Source of the DNA: Hymenopus coronatus
Taxonomy: Eukaryota > Arthropoda > Insecta > Mantodea > Hymenopodidae
Reading direction: 5' to 3'
Assembly (NCBI GenBank): GCA_030762935.1
Contig: CM060900.1
Location: forward strand, 399,275,632-399,339,631
Length of the DNA: 64,000 nt
Shown: in pieces, positions 14,132-26,480 of the stretch
Numbering within the stretch: position 1 is the first letter of the stretch
Layout of the letters: every line of letters starts with the position of its first letter
Made by a program: the position numbers and the translations under genes
Notes under the pieces: generated by a model
Seen by the model: only the letters and a program-made list of their open reading frames with translations
Told to the model about the DNA's origin: nothing
Databases searched by the model: none

Positions 14132-14481
14132 TTAATTATTATAATTTTACTGTTTTTATTATTATTATTATGTTTATTATTTTTGTTATTATTAGTATCA
14201 GTATTATTCTTATTATTGTTATTATTATTCTTATTATTTTAATTATAATTATTATTATTATTATTTTTAGAAATTTATTTTTATTTTATTTTTATTATTT
14301 TATTATTTTTATTATTATTTTATTATTATGATTATTATTATTTTGATTATTTATATCATTATTACTATTTTTATTAAGACTATTATTTTTGTTATTTTAT
14401 ATTATTATTCTCTTTATATTTATTTTTATATTATTGTTAATTTTATTTTTAATATTTTTACTACTCTAATTTTTGTTATTA

Positions 14482-14522
<41 letters not shown>

Positions 14523-15058
14523 TATAATAATTATTATTATTTTATTTATTATTATTGTTATTATTATTAATATTTTTATAATTATTATTTTTATATCTTT
14601 ATTATTATTTTGAGTATTTTTATTATTTTATAGTTATTTTTATTTTGTTATTATTTTCATTATAATTATTATTTTATTACTACTATTTTTCTTCTTATTA
14701 TTCTTATTTTAATTATCATTGCTATTTTGATTATAATTATCATGATTATTTTTATTATAATTATTATTCTTATTATAATTATCATTATTATTTTTATTAT
14801 AATTATTATTATTATTTTTATTATTATTATCTTTATTTTTATTACTATTTTATTATTACTATTATTTTTATTATTTTTAGTATTTTTATTCTTATATTAT
14901 TATTACTATTATTATTATTTTTATTACTATTATTCTTATTATTGTTATCATTATTATAATTATTTTTATACTTAAATTTATTATTATTTTATTTTTATTA
15001 TTTTATTATTTTTATTATTATTTAAATATTATGATTATTATTATGATTATTTATATTA

Positions 15059-15107
<49 letters not shown>

Positions 15108-18100
15108 TTTTATTATGACTATTATTTTTGTTATTTTATATTATTATTCTCTTTATATTCATTTTTATATTATTTTTAATTTTATTTTTATTATTATATT
15201 TATTTTTATTACTATTATAATTATTTTTATTTTCATTATTACTATGATTATTTTTATTTTTATTATTGTTACGATTATTTTTATTATTATTTATTATTAT
15301 TTTTATTATGATTTTTATTATGACTATTATTTTTATTATTATTCTTTATTATCATTATTATTATCATTATTACTTTTATTATTATTATTATTATTATTTT
15401 TATATTAATTCTTATATTATTATTAATTCTATTAATATTATTATTTTTATTATAATTATTTTTGTTATATTTATTTTATTATTCCTATTATTTAAGTAAT
15501 TTTTTTATTTTTATTATTTTTATAATTATTCTTTATATTTGATTATAATTATTATTATATTTATATGTATTATTATTTTAATGACTACTATTTTTTTATT
15601 ATATTTGTATTATTATTATTATTATTATTTTAATTATAATTGTTGTTATTAATTTTATTTTTATTATAATTCTTTTTATAATAATTATAATTCTATTTTT
15701 ATTTTTTTAATTGTTATTATTTATTATTTTTTATTATGACTATTTTTACTTTTTATTTTATTGTTTTTAATATTCTTATTTTTATTCTTATTTTTAATAC
15801 TATTACTATTGTTATTAGTATTTTTCTTATTATTTTTAATATTAAGTTATATTATTATCTATAGTTTTTTATTATAATAATCATTATTATTTTTATAATT
15901 ATAATTTTTATTATTATCTTTATTATTATTATTTTTGTTATTATTATTTTAATTCTAATTATTATTATTATTTTATTATTATTTTTATTATAATTATTAT
16001 TTTTTATATTTTCAGTATAAATTTTAGTATTTTTATTATGATTACTTGTATAATTATTATTATTATTATTATTATTATTATTTTATTATTATTTTTATTA
16101 TAATTATAATTTTTTATATTTTCATTATAAATTTTAGTATTTTTATTATTACTTGTATAATTTTTATTATTATTATTATTTTATTATTATTATTATTATT
16201 ATTTCTATAATTATAATTATTATTACTATTTCTATTATTACTACTATTATTATTATTTTTTATTATTTTTATTTTTATATTATTATTATTTTTATTATTA
16301 ATTTTATTAATAATATTGTTATTATTTTTGTATGAGCATTATTTTTATTATTTTTTATTATTATAATTATTATTTTTTTCTTATAAATATTATTATATTT
16401 ATTATTATTTTAATATTATTTTTTCTATAATTATTATTATTGTTATTGTTATTATAATTATTTTATTATAACTAATATTTTAATTATTTTAATTTTGTTA
16501 TTATTATTTAATTATTTTTATTATTATAATTTTTAGTATTACTTTTATTATTATAATTATTATTTTATTTCTATTATTATTTTTAATATTTTTATTATTA
16601 TTATTTTTATTATTATTTTATTATTTTTATTATTATTATATTTATTTTAGTAAGACTATTATTTTTATTATTATTTTTATAATTATTTTTATATTCATTT
16701 TTACATTATTACTATTTTTATTATTTTTTAATTATTTTTATTTTTATATTATTTAATTGTCATTTTTTTATTATTACTATCATTTTATTATTATTTTTAT
16801 TATTAACTTTATTATAATTATTAGTATTTTATTATTATTATTATTAATAAATATATTAATCGTATTATTATTATTGATAATTAGTATTTTTGTTATTATT
16901 TTATTATTTTTAGTATTATTATAATTTTTATTAATTTTATTCTTATTTTTACTATTATTTGCATTATTATAATCGTTATTATTTTTATCTCTATTATTTT
17001 TTATTATTATTTCTTTATTACTATTATTATTAATATTATTATTTATTATTATTTTTATTATAATTATTATTATTTTTATTATGACTATTATTTTTATTAT
17101 TTTTTTATAATTTTTATTTTTATTTTTTTATTTTTATGTTATTATTATTATTATTATTATTATTATGGCTATTATTTTTATTATTTTTTTATTATTATTT
17201 TTATTATTATTTTTATTATGACCATTATGTTTATTATTTTTATTATTAATGCTATTATTATATTTATTATTTCATTTTTATTATTTTAATATTATTATAA
17301 TTTTATTATTTTTATTATTTATTATTTTTAATATTATTATTATTTTTTTATAATTATTATTATTACTATTATTACTATTATTATTATTATTATTATTTAT
17401 TTTTTATTATGACTTTTATGTTATTATCATTAGTATTAATGTTATTATTATTTTTATTATCATTTTTATTATTATTTTTATTATTTTATAAATTTTATTA
17501 TTATTATTATTATTATTTTATTATTATTATTTTTATTATTATTATTATTATGTTTGTTATTATTAGTGTTATCCTTATTATTTTTATTATAATTATTATA
17601 TATTCAATTATTATTATATTTATAATTATCATTTTTTTATATTTTTATTATTATTTTAAGTATTTTGATTATTATTTTTATTATTTTTATTAATTTCATT
17701 ATTATTTTTATTATTTTAATTTTTATTATAATTATTATTTTTATTATAATTGTTATAATTTTTATTTTATCATTATTTTAAATTTCAATATTACTATTAC
17801 TTTTATTATTTTCCTAATTATTTTATTTTTATTATTATTAGTTTTATTATTACTTATTTTCTTCTTCTTGTGATTATTATTTTTATTAATATTATTATTA
17901 GTATTTTTATTATAACTATTATTGTTATATTTATCTTTATTATTATTTTTATTATGACTATTATTTTTATTATTTTTTATTATTAAAATTATTATTATTA
18001 TTATTATTTTTAATATTATTATTTTAATTAATTATTATTATATTTTTATTGTTTATATTTTTATTATTATTATTATTTTTCTTATTTTTTAATATTATTA

Positions 18101-18896
18101 TTGTTATTATTGTTATTATTATTATTATTATTATTATTAATTTCATTATTACTATTATTTTCATTATAATTTTTATAATTATTTTATTTTTATTATTATT
18201 CTTTTTCTTCTTCCTATGATTATGTTTTACACTAATATTATTATTAGTACTTTTATTTTTATATAACTGTTATTGTTATATTTATTTTTATTATTATTAT
18301 TTTTATTATGACCATTATTTTTACTACTCTTTTTTATTATTATTTTTATTTTAATATTATTATTTTAATTATTATTTTTATAGTTATTATTCTTATTATT
18401 ATTATTTTTAGTATAATTATTATTATTGTTATTATAGTTATTATTTTTATAATAATTATTATTTTTATTATTATTTTTATTATTGATTTTTATTATTAAT
18501 ATTATTATTATTATTATTAATATTACTATTACTATTTTTACTATGACTATTATTTGTATAATTTTTTTATTATTATTTTCACTTTTATTTTTATATTATT
18601 TTTTTAATATTCTTATTTTTATTCTTATTTTTATTATTATTCTTATTATTATTTTTATTGTTATTATTGATTATTGTTATTAGTATTTTTACTATTATTT
18701 TTATTATTTTTAATTATAATTTTTATTTTTTATTATTATAATCATTATAATATTTTTTATTATTATTATTTTTATTATTATTATTTTTATTGTATATTTT
18801 GATATTATTTTTATTATTATTTTTATTATTATTATTTTTATAATTATCATTATTATTCTTATTATAATTATTACTTTTATTATTATTTTATTATTA

Positions 18897-18935
<39 letters not shown>

Positions 18936-19160
18936 TATATTATGACTATTATGTTTACTATTTTGATTTATATTTTGATTAAGATTATAATTATTATTAT
19001 TCTTTTTATTATTATTATCTTTATTATTATTTTACTTATTATAATTATTTTAATTATTATTTTTTATTACTTTATTATTATTATTTGTTACTAATATTTT
19101 ATTTTTATTTATTAATATTTTATTTTTATTTATTATTATTTTTTATTTATTATTATGGTT
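11629..19160. repeat. Giant imperfect ATT / TTTATT tract, left block
   Basis: About 7.5 kb made almost only of T and A, built from ATT triplets mixed with TTTTTATT-type units and rare G or C substitutions. The T-rich strand is always the + strand. Perfect ATT runs occur inside (for example 11937-12036, 14484-14520 and 15058-15102), separated by mutated, longer-period units. Open frames in this block encode only Ile, Phe, Leu and Tyr strings and are artefacts of composition, not genes. It is best read as an aged microsatellite or minisatellite that expanded by slippage, or as an A-tail-derived repeat that kept growing. Confidence 0.95.
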
Positions 19161-19387
19161 ATTATTAATAAACTACTTTTTTACTTTTTTAACCATCATT
19201 TCATTATTAAAAAGAATCTGAAGCTTTTATGGCGGCGAACATATTCAAGACATTCTCAAGGTTCAGTATATATGTAGTGATGAAGAACCATCAATGTTTC
19301 TGGAGCGTGCAACTCTCTCATTATCCTTCATGCTCCTGAAACCCCTATGATTCTTCATCATTAAATCCTGGCTTAAAGCCCAATTCT
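19161..19387. other. Unique-sequence island inside the ATT tract, with fold-back hairpin
   Basis: About 225 bp of ordinary mixed sequence interrupting the ATT tract. Within it, 19278-19360 is an imperfect inverted repeat. TGATGAAGAA at 19278-19287 pairs with TTCTTCATCA at 19351-19360, and an inner TTTCTGGAGC pairs with GCTCCTGAAA with one mismatch. The intervening loop is about 20 nt. It may be a small fold-back transposon, or original flanking DNA caught between two expanding arrays. No ORF of note. Confidence 0.8.
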
Positions 19388-20235
19388 ATGATTATTATTT
19401 TTATTTTTATTACTATTTTCATTTTTACTACAACTATTATTATATATATATTTTTTTTTATTATTATTATTATTTATTGTTATTTTATTATTGTTATTTA
19501 TTATTATTATTATTATTCTTATTATTTATTATTATCATTTATTATTATTAGTTATAATTATTAATTATTAGTTATTATTATTAATGATTATTAGCTATTT
19601 TTATTAATTATTGTTTATTATTATTTATGATTTATTATTAATTATTGTTATTATTATTATTTATTGTTTTAATTATTATTTTTATTATAATTATTGTTAT
19701 TTATTGTTATAATTATTATTATTATTAATTATTATTATTATTTATTATTATTATTATTAATTATTATTACTATTATTATTTATTGTTTATTAATATCATT
19801 TATTATTATTTTTTTAATTATTATTTATTATTATTGATTATTGATTATTATTATTTATTATTTTTGATTATTTATTATTATTGATTATTTATTATTTATT
19901 GTTATTATTTAGTATTATTTATTATTATTTATTTATTATTATTAACTATTATTAATTATTATTATTTGTTATTATCTATTATTATATATTATTATTAATT
20001 AGTTTTATTATTATTAATTATTCTTATTATTCTTATTATTCTTATTTTTATTCTTATTTATTATTATTATTGTTTATTATTTATCATCAATTATTACTTA
20101 TTTATTAATTTATTAATTATTATTTATTATTATTAGTTATTATTATTTATTATTATTTATTAATATTAATTATTATATATTATTATTTATTATTATTCAT
20201 TATTTTTATCATTATTATTTATTATTTATTAACCC
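19388..20235. repeat. Imperfect ATT / TTATTATTTA tract, right block
   Basis: About 850 bp continuing the low-complexity tract, again T-rich on the + strand. TTATTATTTATTATTA-type units dominate more than in the left block, suggesting a separately evolved array. Confidence 0.95.
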
Positions 20236-20840
20236 TTGAAAGATATCATTGATTCATTAACCGACAACTTATTTGAGAGGGCATATTTAGTAGAACATGT
20301 TTCATTGAAGGGCACCAAGGCTTATAGAGTTTATCATAGCCTATCTCTCCCATAGGAACAGCTTTTAAATTTTTGTTTAAGTGAATGTTTTTCACAAGTT
20401 TTTTGTATTTTGTGAAGCAGATTACTTTCGATATGCTCATTAATTTGTAGACTTTCTGGCACTTTACGTACAAAGTTCTATACGCTCCTGACTTGCATAC
20501 TGATTTGTTGGATTTACATATGGTTAACAATCTCCTGAGTCGTTAACTGCTTGAAATAATCTGGCTTCCTGTTAGTTTTTGCAACCTGAGGTTTTGGTCT
20601 TGCAGAGTCCTCACAAAGTGTTTGTTTGAAGCACTCACCAACAGTTTCACTCCAATCTTCATTAGCACAGGTATCGTTGCATTCAACTCCGGGATGTCTA
20701 AATAGGAATAATGAGTTAACTCCACTGTAGCTTGTGAATAATTAAGATAGAGTGGTCCAGTGGGCATATATGGGAAAGATAGGGAATTTAAGGAGGAGGG
20801 AACCCTAGCTAGAGAGCAGGGCTAGGGCTAGAGAGCATAC
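20236..20840 (-). other. Unassigned segment with two adjacent minus-strand frames
   Basis: Two open frames on the minus strand, 20767-20543 (about 74 codons) and 20530-20246 (about 94 codons), lie end to end in different frames. The first begins MPTGPLYLNYSQATVE; the second is rich in Lys and Cys. I do not recognise either. They could be pieces of one broken gene, perhaps cargo of the PolB-bearing element whose fragment follows at 20841, but nothing proves this. A short CTAGAGAGCA/GCTAGGGCTAGAGAGCA repeat lies at 20808-20838. Confidence 0.3.
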
Positions 20841-21916
20841 ACTGTGCTGCATCCTTCAGCAGCAGATACAATGAAATTTATCATGAAGAGTACTGCAGTG
20901 CAGGCATGACTCTGAAGAAAACAAACCCCGAGCCTACCAGACATCAACTATTGAATACAATGGAAATTGTGTGTAACATTAAGAGTATGAGACATGGTTT
21001 GAAGGGCACCAGAAATCTTACTCCATCCGATGCAATTCAGAAAGACATGAAGACTTACCTGCAGGAAGCTAAACACAGGATTATACAATTTGTTCTAAAA
21101 GAGTTCTCCACACATAAAGCTGTGAAGATTTACCTGTTAGTGGAATGCCGATTTGTAAACAGTGTTGGAAAAACTAATGACAAGACCTTCAAACCAGGAA
21201 TCAGACAGTGTTTCAAGGAACTGATTTAGACCAATTTTGGAGACAAAATTCAAGAAACTGGCTGTTGAAATGGACGAATCACAACTTAACGGAAGCTGCT
21301 TACTGTTGAGGGGGTGCCTTCAAATTAACAATAACAACCCACTTCGCGGGAGCAGTTACATTCATCTACCTGCATCTATAGAAGCAAACAAAGCGCGTGT
21401 GAACCTCCAGAATCGTCCTGATGAGACATGGTTTTTATATGCTCTCCACGCAAAATTCATTTAAAAGGATCCCCAATGTGTAACCAAATACAAGTATGTG
21501 GAAAATAAATACGGCCTCTCGTGTATCGCGATTGCTGCACCTTTGTCTAAAATCCCGACATTTGAAAAGAAAAATAATATATCTATGAACGTGTTTGCAC
21601 TGGCTGAAAAGAAAGCATTGTTTCCAAAATAACAATATGGTGTGCTATTGCCGTAATATGGGGTTGAAAACCTGAAGCTTATGTACATGGATATGGACTA
21701 AGCTGTGTAGGAAGAACTATCTGATCGCGTGACCTTCTTCTGCTGAGTGATGAAAACGGCACGCATCACTATGCATAAATCAAGAACTTTGAGAAGCTTA
21801 TTCGAGAACAAACGACAAAATATGAAGCACACCGAAGTGGAGTGGAAAATTTGCAGAAACATGCTACTATACTCAGGCAGCGTGCTCTCGCTGTGATAGC
21901 TATGCGCACAAAGGGG
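20841..21916 (+). pseudogene. PolB fragment 1 (Polinton/adintovirus-like DNA polymerase N-terminal region)
   Basis: This stretch matches, segment by segment, the N-terminal part of the larger PolB pseudogene at 61191-64000, starting inside its second zinc finger and ending just before the region where the exonuclease I motif would begin. A 107-codon frame at 20906-21229 and a 75-codon frame at 21237-21464 are the longest remnants. Numerous deletions and frameshifts follow. It has no polymerase or exonuclease motifs and cannot be active. The right end stops abruptly at about 21916 and is fused directly to a LINE 3' tail. The same fusion occurs at 53526, which makes chance unlikely. Confidence 0.75.
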
Positions 21917-21995
21917 GCTGAATGCGTAATGCATTTTTCACCTCCACGGTAAAAAAATAAAAAAAAAAATAAAATAAAAAAAAAAAAAAAAAAAA
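21917..21995 (+). other. LINE 3' tail end plus poly(A), fused to PolB fragment 1
   Basis: The segment TGAATGCGTAATGCATTTTT followed by CACCTCCACGG and a long A-rich run matches the last ~35 nt of the structured tails of A3, G3 and G4. Here only the 3' arm of that structure is present, joined to PolB sequence. The A run is interrupted by two T-containing spots. Confidence 0.85.
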
Positions 21996-23280
21996 GACGC
22001 AAGGACATTCGGAGCTTCTTCGACTTGTAAGGATGGTCAAGAAGAGGCAGCGCAGACTCGCCACTGCTAAGGCAGCACCCGATGCCTCCACCTTGGCAGC
22101 CGCCGAGAAGGCAGCACCTCCGACGCTACCGGTCCAGGCAAGCCTTGCTTCGCCGCCGACCGCCACCTCAGTCTCGCCGCAACTGCAGCCATTGCCAACA
22201 CCGCCTCCACCCAGCTTCACGCCGCCGCCGCAAGGAGAGCTTCGAGATGCCGAGGAAGAAGACGCAACGCAAAATCGCTGCCGACCCAGCTGCCAGCTCT
22301 CCACCGGCAACTGCCGGCAGGGAAGCCTCCACATCACCGTCACCGGAGCAAGTCCAACAAACACCGCCGCAGACAGCCCATAATTCACCGGCAGCCAGCA
22401 CAGCCTCTCGGCAGCTGCAGCCGCCACCGGAGCCCGCGCAGTCGCTACCACCGCAGTTAAGTGGTGTGGTTAGGGGGGTCCCTAGAGACCTTTCTACCAA
22501 GCACGTAATCGACGTAGCGCAGTCGCTGTGGCCTTCTTGCTAGAGGGCCACTCGAATCCTGAGCGACTGGGGACTAACGCCACTCGTCCGAATCGAGTTC
22601 ATTCAGGACCTCCACGCGGAGGTTCTAACACTGACGGCCGAACTGAAACACCTGGAGGACCACCTGCAAGAACAACAGACCGAACTTCAGGAACTTCCAA
22701 CACTAAGACACCAATTCACTCAACTCTATGCTGACATCCGGCTCATCATCAGGGAGGAGGTGAAGGCCCTGAAGACGACGACAGGACGGCCACCGATGCA
22801 CCACAGCGACCCTGAGCCTCTGGTTCAGATAGCTGAAGGACCTATATATACAACATCCACCTATGACAGCACAGGAACTCTACAGAAAACAACTCCGCAG
22901 AGAACGAACCAACTTTAGGAAGCATCACCAGTAACTTTCACAAAACACACATCACCATTAACTACCATTCATTTACACCAATTGCTTCTCCAGCGGGGCA
23001 CTCAGGGCGCAAGTCATGTGTGTCCACTGGCTCATCATACTTTCACCTCGCAGTTACTGCCACTTGCAGGCAGCAAACATGTTCACCAGAAATTCGCAGG
23101 TGCTTTATGCGGTTTTACACAAGAGAGTCATGGGCCTCCTACTTCCCATGTTTTTTTTTTGTTTTTTTTTTTTTTTTGTGAGTAGTGCCACCATGGTTCA
23201 AGTCCAGGTTGGGGAGTCTCACACTTCCCGGTTTGCCTGGGGTTAGGGCGTCAGTTGCCTGTCTCCCATCGTAAAAAAAA
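21996..23280 (+). mobile_element. G1, gag-only non-LTR element with internal deletion
   Basis: G1 starts right after a poly(A) run with ACGCAAGGACATTCGG, the same 5' start as G7 (53589). It carries a Gag-like ORF1, has no endonuclease or reverse transcriptase, and ends in a structured 3' UTR and an eight-A tail at 23273-23280. The 3' UTR holds the conserved 12-nt loop GGGCGCAAGTCA at 23004-23015, followed by a tail with a T-run, GTGAGTAGTGCC and GGGCGTCAG. Compared with G7 it lacks about 425 bp between 22599 and 22602, which removes most of the RRM-like domain and all the zinc knuckles. Confidence 0.75.
22033..22920 (+). pseudogene. G1 ORF1 (Gag-like), defective
   Basis: The start at 22033 gives MVKKRQRRLATAKAA, a basic N-terminus followed by an Ala/Pro-rich stretch, as in G3, G4 and G7. 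The frame shifts near 22237, where a second basic start (MPRKKTQRKIAADPAAS, 22247) and a second Ala/Pro-rich leader follow. GVVRGVPRDLSTKHVID near 22455-22510 is the beginning of an RRM-like domain. The deletion at about 22600 joins it to the C-terminal coiled-coil region (DLHAEVLTLTAELKHLEDHLQEQ). No CCHC knuckles remain, so RNA binding would be lost. Confidence 0.65.
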
Positions 23281-23336
23281 TGCTATAAATAGTTTTCTAC
23301 GAAGTCCGTGCCCATGTCTCAGTCATCTTAAACGTC
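23281..23336 (+). mobile_element. 5' remnant of LINE B, separated from its body by later insertions
   Basis: This short piece lies between the G1 poly(A) and the first AAATCACCTAC copy. Joining it in thought to 28207 onward gives the leader of B ORF2, so it is probably where LINE B began (5'-truncated inside its ORF1). The assignment rests on the target-duplication logic, since no second copy of this piece is in the window. Confidence 0.45.
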
Positions 23337-23347
23337 AAATCACCTAC
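23337..23347. repeat. AAATCACCTAC target duplication, copy 1 (left of A1)
   Basis: Exact 11-mer found again at 26505, 28196 and 34939. Here it flanks the 5'-truncated start of A1. The copy after the A1 poly(A) is at 26505-26515, giving a classic LINE target-site duplication beginning with A residues, as expected from T-primed reverse transcription. Confidence 0.85.
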
Positions 23348-25732
23348 ATTAACTCAATCTCGCAGGTGAACAACAGGGTGCTAATAGCCGGAGATCTCAA
23401 CGCAAAACACCTCATTTAGGACTGTAATGAGACTAACCCTGAAGGCACGGCCCTCCTAAACCTTGAAAATAATTCTGATATAATAATTCACACTCCTACG
23501 GAACATACGTATATCCCATTCAGCCGAAACCAAAGGCCTGATATTCTAGATATTGCAGTGACGCGTAATCTCACTCGTAGGATCAACCTACAAGTTAAGA
23601 ACGAACTCTCTTCCGATCACTTACCGGTGATCATAACATTAGAAGGCACTGCAGCCCCCAATCCACCAGTCGAGCGTCTAAACTACAATAAAGCAGACTG
23701 GGATAGGTTTGCAAACACTATCAACAAGCACCTACATACTACACAGCTAAATACAACAGAAAACATGAATGAAGCTGTAACTCAACTAGAAAATGCGATA
23801 AAAACTGCAACCAAAGAAGCTGTACCAATAAACAAACCTAAGCGATACCAATCACAACTACCACCTGACATCCAAATGCTAGCAGCGGAAAGAAACCGAG
23901 CTAGACGGCGATGGCAGAAAACACGTCATATTGTAGACCAGGAATACGTTAGACACTTAAATACCCTTGTCAGAGAGAGAACAACAAACCATCTCTCTCA
24001 ACAATGGCAGAATACACTTGAGAACCTCGACTACGAACGAGACTCGGTGTGGAGAATTGCACGCTGTCTAACACGCAATAAAACACAAATACCACCACTA
24101 CACCACAATCAAACAATAGCATCTACAGACCAACAAAAAGCAGATATGCTCGCAGACACACTGCAAGAAATCTGCACGCCTAATCCTACTCCCTGCTGCC
24201 CTCAATTTACGGAGGCAACGGAAGAGGAAACGGAAATTTTCAAAGAACAGGCAACCCACAACTTAGTGAGAAAAACCTGCCCGAGTGAAATAAACTGGCT
24301 AATCAGGCACCTCCCAAAGAGAAAAGCCCCTGGGCCAGATAACATCCCAACAGTGGCCCTATTGCATTTGCCCGAAAGGGCAATTAAGCTACTGGCTGAC
24401 ATATTCAACTACGTGCTCATTAGTGGACATTACCCTAAAAGGTGGAAACTAGCCACCGTGGTCCACTTCCCCAAAAAGGGGAAAAACTTGTCCAAACCGC
24501 ACAACTACAGACCAATTAGTCTACTAAGCACACTTGGAAAACTTCTCGAAAAAGTAATTCTCAAACGTCTCAACTCACAACTAAACAAACAAAACATACT
24601 AATTCCAGAACAATTTGGATTCCGAGCCAAACACTCAACAACTCTACAACTAATTAGGGCAACCGAATCTATAACGCGCGGTTTCAACATCAACAAATCA
24701 ACAGGAGCTTTATTATTAGATGTCGAACGAGCCTTCGACAGAGTATGGCATGCTAGCCTACTAAAGAAGCTCAAAACAATAAATATACACGACTCACTCA
24801 TTAAACTCATAGCAAACTACCTAAGTGATCGAAAATTTCAATGCAGAGTAAACAATCACCTGTCATCCGAACGCCCAATCAAAGCCGGAGTGCCACAAGG
24901 CAGCATACTCGGGCCAACACTATTTAATATCTATATAAATGACATCCCAAGAACCGAAAATACAGAACTATACATTTATGCGGACGTAACCGCCATAATG
25001 ACCCAATCAGGAAAAACGAAATTCATTCACAGCAGACTCCAGAGGTCCCTTAATAACCTAGAGGACTGGCTTACCAAATGGCGAATCAAAGTAAATGCAC
25101 CAAAAACTCAAGCAATCATATTCACAAAGCGTATCAATCACAGATTTCCCAGACATCGCCTGCCTCCACTTACCATATTTGGTGAAGATATTGGATGGAC
25201 AGATACGGTAACTTGGCTTGGACTTAAAATGGACCAAGGTCTAACATGGAAAAAGCATATTACGCAGACTCGTGGAAAAGCCAATGCCCAATTGGGCAGG
25301 CTATACCCACTCATCAACATGGGCTCTCAGCTAAGCCTTAACATGGGACTCACACTTTACAAAACATTAATCCGACCTATAATTACTTACGCATCCCAAG
25401 TATGGGGGTATGCCGCCGAAAACCACATCAAAAACTTACAAAGATTCCAAAATAAAATTCTACGCTTAGTATCTAAGGTACCATACACAGCTCCAGCTGA
25501 CATACTCCACGAAGAACTCAAAATACATACAATCGAACAATTCATTAAAAAGCTAACCTACGACGCATATCAAAAATTAAGTGCACATCACAACCCTTTA
25601 ATTGAAACGCTAGGGAACTACGACACAAAAACAAACAAACACAACAGACCTTTATCACTTTTCGACAGAACTATAACACAAGACACCACTCCAGACGAAA
25701 TACAACAATACCTCACAAACCTCCTTCGCTAA
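23348..25732 (+). pseudogene. A1 ORF2, partial endonuclease plus reverse transcriptase, inactivated
   Basis: The open part from 23558 encodes 724 codons. An in-frame TAG at 23417-23419 replaces the Trp codon of the endonuclease HLIWD motif. Visible domains are: end of the APE-type endonuclease (SSDHLPVII); a spacer; the reverse transcriptase with KAPGPDNIP, NYRPISLLSTLGKLLEK, LLLDVERAFDRVWH and AGVPQGSILGP; and the thumb (WLGLKMDQGLTWKKH). The catalytic YADD box at 24977-24988 reads YADV, so one metal-binding aspartate is lost. With the missing N-terminus this copy cannot be active. Compared with A2 it has no frameshift at the SGHYPKRWK site. Confidence 0.9.
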
Positions 25733-25805
25733 AAACCTCACCCCTTCTAACACACAGCTATATATATATATATGTTTATTCTTTCTCTCTTCCAATATGT
25801 TTCAG

Positions 25806-25880
25806 TACCAGCCCGTCGCAGAGCCCTAAAGCCCTCAGCTACAGCTGAGGCGGACCGGGGGAAGGGGCCTCCCATTGTGA
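25806..25880 (+). promoter_or_regulatory. Family A 3' UTR GC-rich block (A1 copy)
   Basis: This block lies about 75 nt after the ORF2 stop. It contains the hairpin CTCAGCT-AC-AGCTGAG and the block GGCGGACCGGGGGAAGG, then GGGCCTCCC. The same block is found in A2 (34245-34320), C (42978-43055) and D (58570-58640 and 58745-58795) despite divergent flanks, which suggests a functional RNA or DNA signal. Its function is unknown. Confidence 0.6.
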
Positions 25881-26300
25881 TCGACGCGGGCAGCGTACTT
25901 CGGGCAGCTGCAATATGGAGTCAATCACTTAGACGACCTTGGCAACTACATGGCAAACGAGATGACGAAGGCCTATGAGCCCGGTACTGCTACTAGCGAC
26001 GAGCGGCTGCGCAACCACTGACGGACGGAGAAATCTCCCGAAGCAACAGCGCAGAAGCGGAACTCATTCTAAACATATACTATAAGACTAAATTTAAGTG
26101 CATGTTAGATAACATTTTACTTAATATGACAAGCAGGCACACCCTGCAGAAATAGAACATAATCATTAACGAAAAAAACACCTACAAAGTAGCGCATGAT
26201 TATCCACTGGTATTGTTCAGGTTTCATGGACAATCCCAGTAAGTAGCATTAACGCGCTCGCATGCAATGCATGCCAGCTAAGTAGCTCTCACTTACTAAC

Positions 26301-26480
26301 CGGGGTGCTATGCGGGACCCGACTAATGCATGTTTGCACGAAAGTACTCTATATATAACGATTAACACGTGGAGGGGTTTTTTAGTGGATATACCGCACT
26401 CTGCGGGGAGCTCCACATATCCCCCAAGCCATTGAACTAAGGCTTGGGGTCGAATGCAGGAATGCATTTTTCCCCTCCAC
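26301..26480 (+). promoter_or_regulatory. A1 structured 3' terminus
   Basis: After the GGGTGC...GCGGGACCC motif (26301-26320), GTGGAGGGG (26369-26377) pairs perfectly with CCCCTCCAC (26472-26480). Inside this closing stem are an arm GGATAT/ATATCC (26387-26392 with 26417-26422) carrying a CCGCA-CTC-TGCGG hairpin, and a second arm CCCAAGCC/GGCTTGGG (26423-26430 with 26441-26448). A T-run follows the left strand. This resembles the kind of 3' RNA structure that LINE reverse transcriptases recognise. That role is inferred. Confidence 0.75.

Noticed and set aside
11822..18683. Many open frames of 60-180 codons encoding Ile/Leu/Phe/Tyr strings
   Set aside because: They are produced by the ATT-type repeat itself; the composition explains them and there is no start context or domain.
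21900..22451. Minus-strand frame of 183 codons rich in Ala/Val
   Set aside because: Antisense shadow of the GC-rich G1 leader and tail; no start or domain evidence.
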